From Chloroflexota bacterium (GTDB lineage Bacteria > Chloroflexota > UBA6077 > CF-72): a stretch of 48,637 nt of DNA. Shown one piece after another: positions 46,812-48,637 of the stretch (position 1 is the first letter of the stretch; each line of letters begins with the position of its first letter). Where the stretch lies: assembly GCA_019247515.1 (NCBI GenBank), contig JAFAOS010000453.1:1-48637 (forward strand). Direction: 5' to 3'. The position numbers and the translations under genes are program-made. The notes below the pieces were generated by a model. The model worked only from the letters and a program-made list of their open reading frames with translations. It was not told the DNA's origin and made no database searches.

Positions 46812-47714
46812 CTAGGCGCGCCTGCGGAACTGGGGATCCAGCCAGTCCCGCAGCGCGTCGCCGAGAAAATTGAACGCGAAGACCGCCAGGAAGATCGCCA
46901 GCCCTGGTCCGACGCTGCCCCACCACATCAGGTTGGTGATGTACCGCTGGTTGTAGGAGATGTCCTGCCCCCAGGACGGCGTCGGCGGCTGCGCGCCCAA
47001 TCCGAGAAACGAGAGCACCGCCTCCTGCAGGATGGCGAACGCCGCGGTCAACGTCATCTGCACGATCAGCACGTTGGCGATGTTGGGTAGCAGATGCTGC
47101 AGCGCCACCCGCACGGGCCCGACGCCGATCGACTTGGCGGCCATCACATAGTCGCGCTCGCGCAGACTCAGCACCTGACCTCGCGTCAGCCGCGCGTAGA
47201 TCGGGATCGAGATCACCCCGATCGCGATCATCGCGTTCTGAATCTGTGGTCCGAGCGTCGCGGTAATGGAGATGGCCAGCAACAGCGCCGGAAAGGCCAG
47301 CAGCGCGTCGATGACCCGCATGAGCAGCAGGTCAACCGTGCCGCCCGCGTAGCCCGCCAGCAAACCGATGCTGATGCCGCTGATGGCGCCGATCGACACC
47401 GAGATGATGGCCACCGACAGCGAAATCCGCGCGCCGTACATCACCCGCGCGAGCATGTCGCGGCCCTGGTCGTCAGTCCCCAGCCAGTGAGCGGCGCTGG
47501 GTGGCTGCAGGCTGTCCGAAATGTCGCCCAGGACCGGGTCGTACGAGGTCAACAGCGGCGCGAAGATCGCCACCAGCACCAGCAGGATGACCAGCCCGCC
47601 ACCCACGACAAGCCGCGGATGACGGCGGAGGATGCTCCCGATGCGCTCGCGGCGGACCTCGCCCGGGCTGACGGCCACCGGGGTTGCGCCAAGACGTTCG
47701 GTTGCCAGCGACAA
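46812..47714 (-). CDS. dppC: Dipeptide/oligopeptide ABC transporter permease, DppC type
   Basis: 300 residues from TTG 47714. N-terminal helix (LVVGGGLVILLVLVAIFAPL), HWLGTDDQGRDMLAR, several membrane helices and the EAA loop (RDYVMAAKSIGVGPVRVALQ). It follows the DppB stop by 8 bases. A second copy of this permease type besides 17096-18010; the two differ enough to be paralogous systems. Its substrate-binding protein and ATPases would lie beyond the window. Convergent with ggt. Confidence 0.92.
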   Translation of the reverse strand: MSLATERLGATPVAVSPGEVRRERIGSILRRHPRLVVGGGLVILLVLVAIFAPLLTSYDPVLGDISDSLQPPSAAHWLGTDDQGRDMLARVMYGARISLSVAIISVSIGAISGISIGLLAGYAGGTVDLLLMRVIDALLAFPALLLAISITATLGPQIQNAMIAIGVISIPIYARLTRGQVLSLRERDYVMAAKSIGVGPVRVALQHLLPNIANVLIVQMTLTAAFAILQEAVLSFLGLGAQPPTPSWGQDISYNQRYITNLMWWGSVGPGLAIFLAVFAFNFLGDALRDWLDPQFRRRA

Positions 47715-47722
47715 GGTCCGCG

Positions 47723-48637
47723 TTACCTTCCGCCAGCGTACGAGATGCGCGGGTCGAGCCAGCCGTAGGCGATGTCCACGAGCAGGGTGGCCAGCATGTA
47801 CGACATTGCCGACAGCAGCACCACCGCCTGGACCACCGGGTAGTCGCGCCCGAAGATGCTGTCGACCACGAGCTTGCCGACGCCGGGCCAGGAAAAAATC
47901 TGCTCGGTGATCACGGCCCCCTCGATCAGCGCGCCCACCTGGAGGCCGACGATGGTGATCACCGGGATCAGCGCGTTCTTGAGCGCGTGGATGACCACGA
48001 CGCGCTGTTCGTTCATGCCCTTGGCGCGCGCGGTGCGAATGTAATCCTGCCCGAAAACCTCCAGCAGGCTCGAGCGCACCTGGCGCATGTTGACGGCCAG
48101 CGTTGCCGCTGAAAGCGTCAGCGCGGGCAGCACGATCCGCCGCAGATTGTCGACGGGGTTGTCGATCGCCGGCGTGTAGCCGCCCGGCGGAAAGATGCGC
48201 AGCACCAGCGAAAACAACAGGATCAGCATCAGTCCGAGAAAGAAGTTCGGAATCGACACGCCGGCAATGGTCAGGCTGGTGGCCAGCAGGTCCAGCGCCG
48301 AATTGCGATGCAGTGCCGAAATGATGCCCACCAGCAGCCCCATCGAAATCGAAAATAAGAACGCGGTCATGGTCAGCTCGAGCGTCGCCGGCACCCGCCC
48401 GAAGATTGCCTCACTCACCTCCTCGTGAGTGCGGATGGAGCGACCGAAGTCGCCCTGCACGGTGTGCTGCAGCCAGGCGAGATACTGGACGGGCAGCGGC
48501 TGGTCGAGTCCGAGCTGGTGCCGCATCTCGTTGAGTATCTCGGGATCCCGAACCTCGCCAGCGTAGGCGAGCACCGGGTCGCCAGGCGCGAGGCGCAGCA
48601 AGCCGAAGTTGATGATCGTCACCAGCACGGCGACTGG
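47723..48637 (-). CDS. dppB: Dipeptide/oligopeptide ABC transporter permease, DppB type (partial)
   Basis: The 5' end is cut by the window edge: the frame is still open at 48637 and the family's usual first ~15 residues before VTIINFGLLRLAPGDPVLA are missing. The rest is intact: LGLDQPLPVQYLAWLQHTV, membrane helices, and the EAA loop (GQDYIRTARAKGMNEQRVVV). Pairs with the DppC downstream. Confidence 0.92.
   Translation of the reverse strand, partial: PVAVLVTIINFGLLRLAPGDPVLAYAGEVRDPEILNEMRHQLGLDQPLPVQYLAWLQHTVQGDFGRSIRTHEEVSEAIFGRVPATLELTMTAFLFSISMGLLVGIISALHRNSALDLLATSLTIAGVSIPNFFLGLMLILLFSLVLRIFPPGGYTPAIDNPVDNLRRIVLPALTLSAATLAVNMRQVRSSLLEVFGQDYIRTARAKGMNEQRVVVIHALKNALIPVITIVGLQVGALIEGAVITEQIFSWPGVGKLVVDSIFGRDYPVVQAVVLLSAMSYMLATLLVDIAYGWLDPRISYAGGR

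Overview
The window is GC-rich bacterial chromosome, densely packed with genes that often overlap by 1-4 bases. I see no rRNA, tRNA, CRISPR array, insertion sequence or phage structural gene. Gene content (family-5 peptide transporters with an A/P/T-rich lipoprotein linker, PdtaS/PdtaR, a PASTA kinase, an NAD-type formate dehydrogenase and a 2-oxoacid dehydrogenase/lipoate operon) and the abundance of short dispersed palindromic repeats suggest a Chloroflexota-like soil or thermophile lineage. That placement is inferred, since no marker gene is present. REGION 1 (1-12554) is an accessory island and the most unusual part. A repeat-rich leader contains a ~560 bp giant inverted repeat built of 21-bp units. 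It is followed by a peptidoglycan-binding/cysteine-peptidase-like protein (1299-2975), a SARP/BTAD-type regulator (3623-4636) bracketed by two inverted MITE-like elements, and a five-gene operon (5143-12554). The operon encodes a small Gly-rich protein, an HExxH metalloprotein, a 699-residue protein of unknown family, a BioF/KBL-like PLP enzyme, and a fusion of an M15 D,D-carboxypeptidase with an alpha/beta-hydrolase-like domain. An identical 19-bp palindromic site precedes both the first gene and the operon, tying them together. I consider this a candidate undescribed cell-wall-targeting or secreted-cargo system of unknown function. REGION 2 (12575-28158) holds a MetE-like zinc methyltransferase, a large multi-GAF histidine kinase, a dipeptide ABC transporter operon (substrate-binding protein, two permeases), an ECF-like sigma factor with a ZAS-type partner, and a block of ribA, an MDR dehydrogenase, two GT4 glycosyltransferases and trehalose-6-phosphate synthase. 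REGION 3 (28210-44237) is metabolic and signalling: formate dehydrogenase beta (NuoE-NuoF fusion) and alpha subunits, PdtaS-PdtaR, a 3-methyladenine DNA glycosylase with no canonical start codon, an E1alpha-E1beta-E2-lipA operon for a lipoylated 2-oxoacid dehydrogenase, membrane proteins, a P-loop kinase and a PknB-type kinase. REGION 4 (44238-48637) holds a repeat array, gamma-glutamyltransferase, and a second, incomplete dipeptide permease pair running off the window end. Two repeat arrays (32837-33165 and 44294-44807) are copies of one ~150-170 bp family in opposite orientations. A different short palindromic repeat has been captured as coding sequence in both linkers of the E2 protein.
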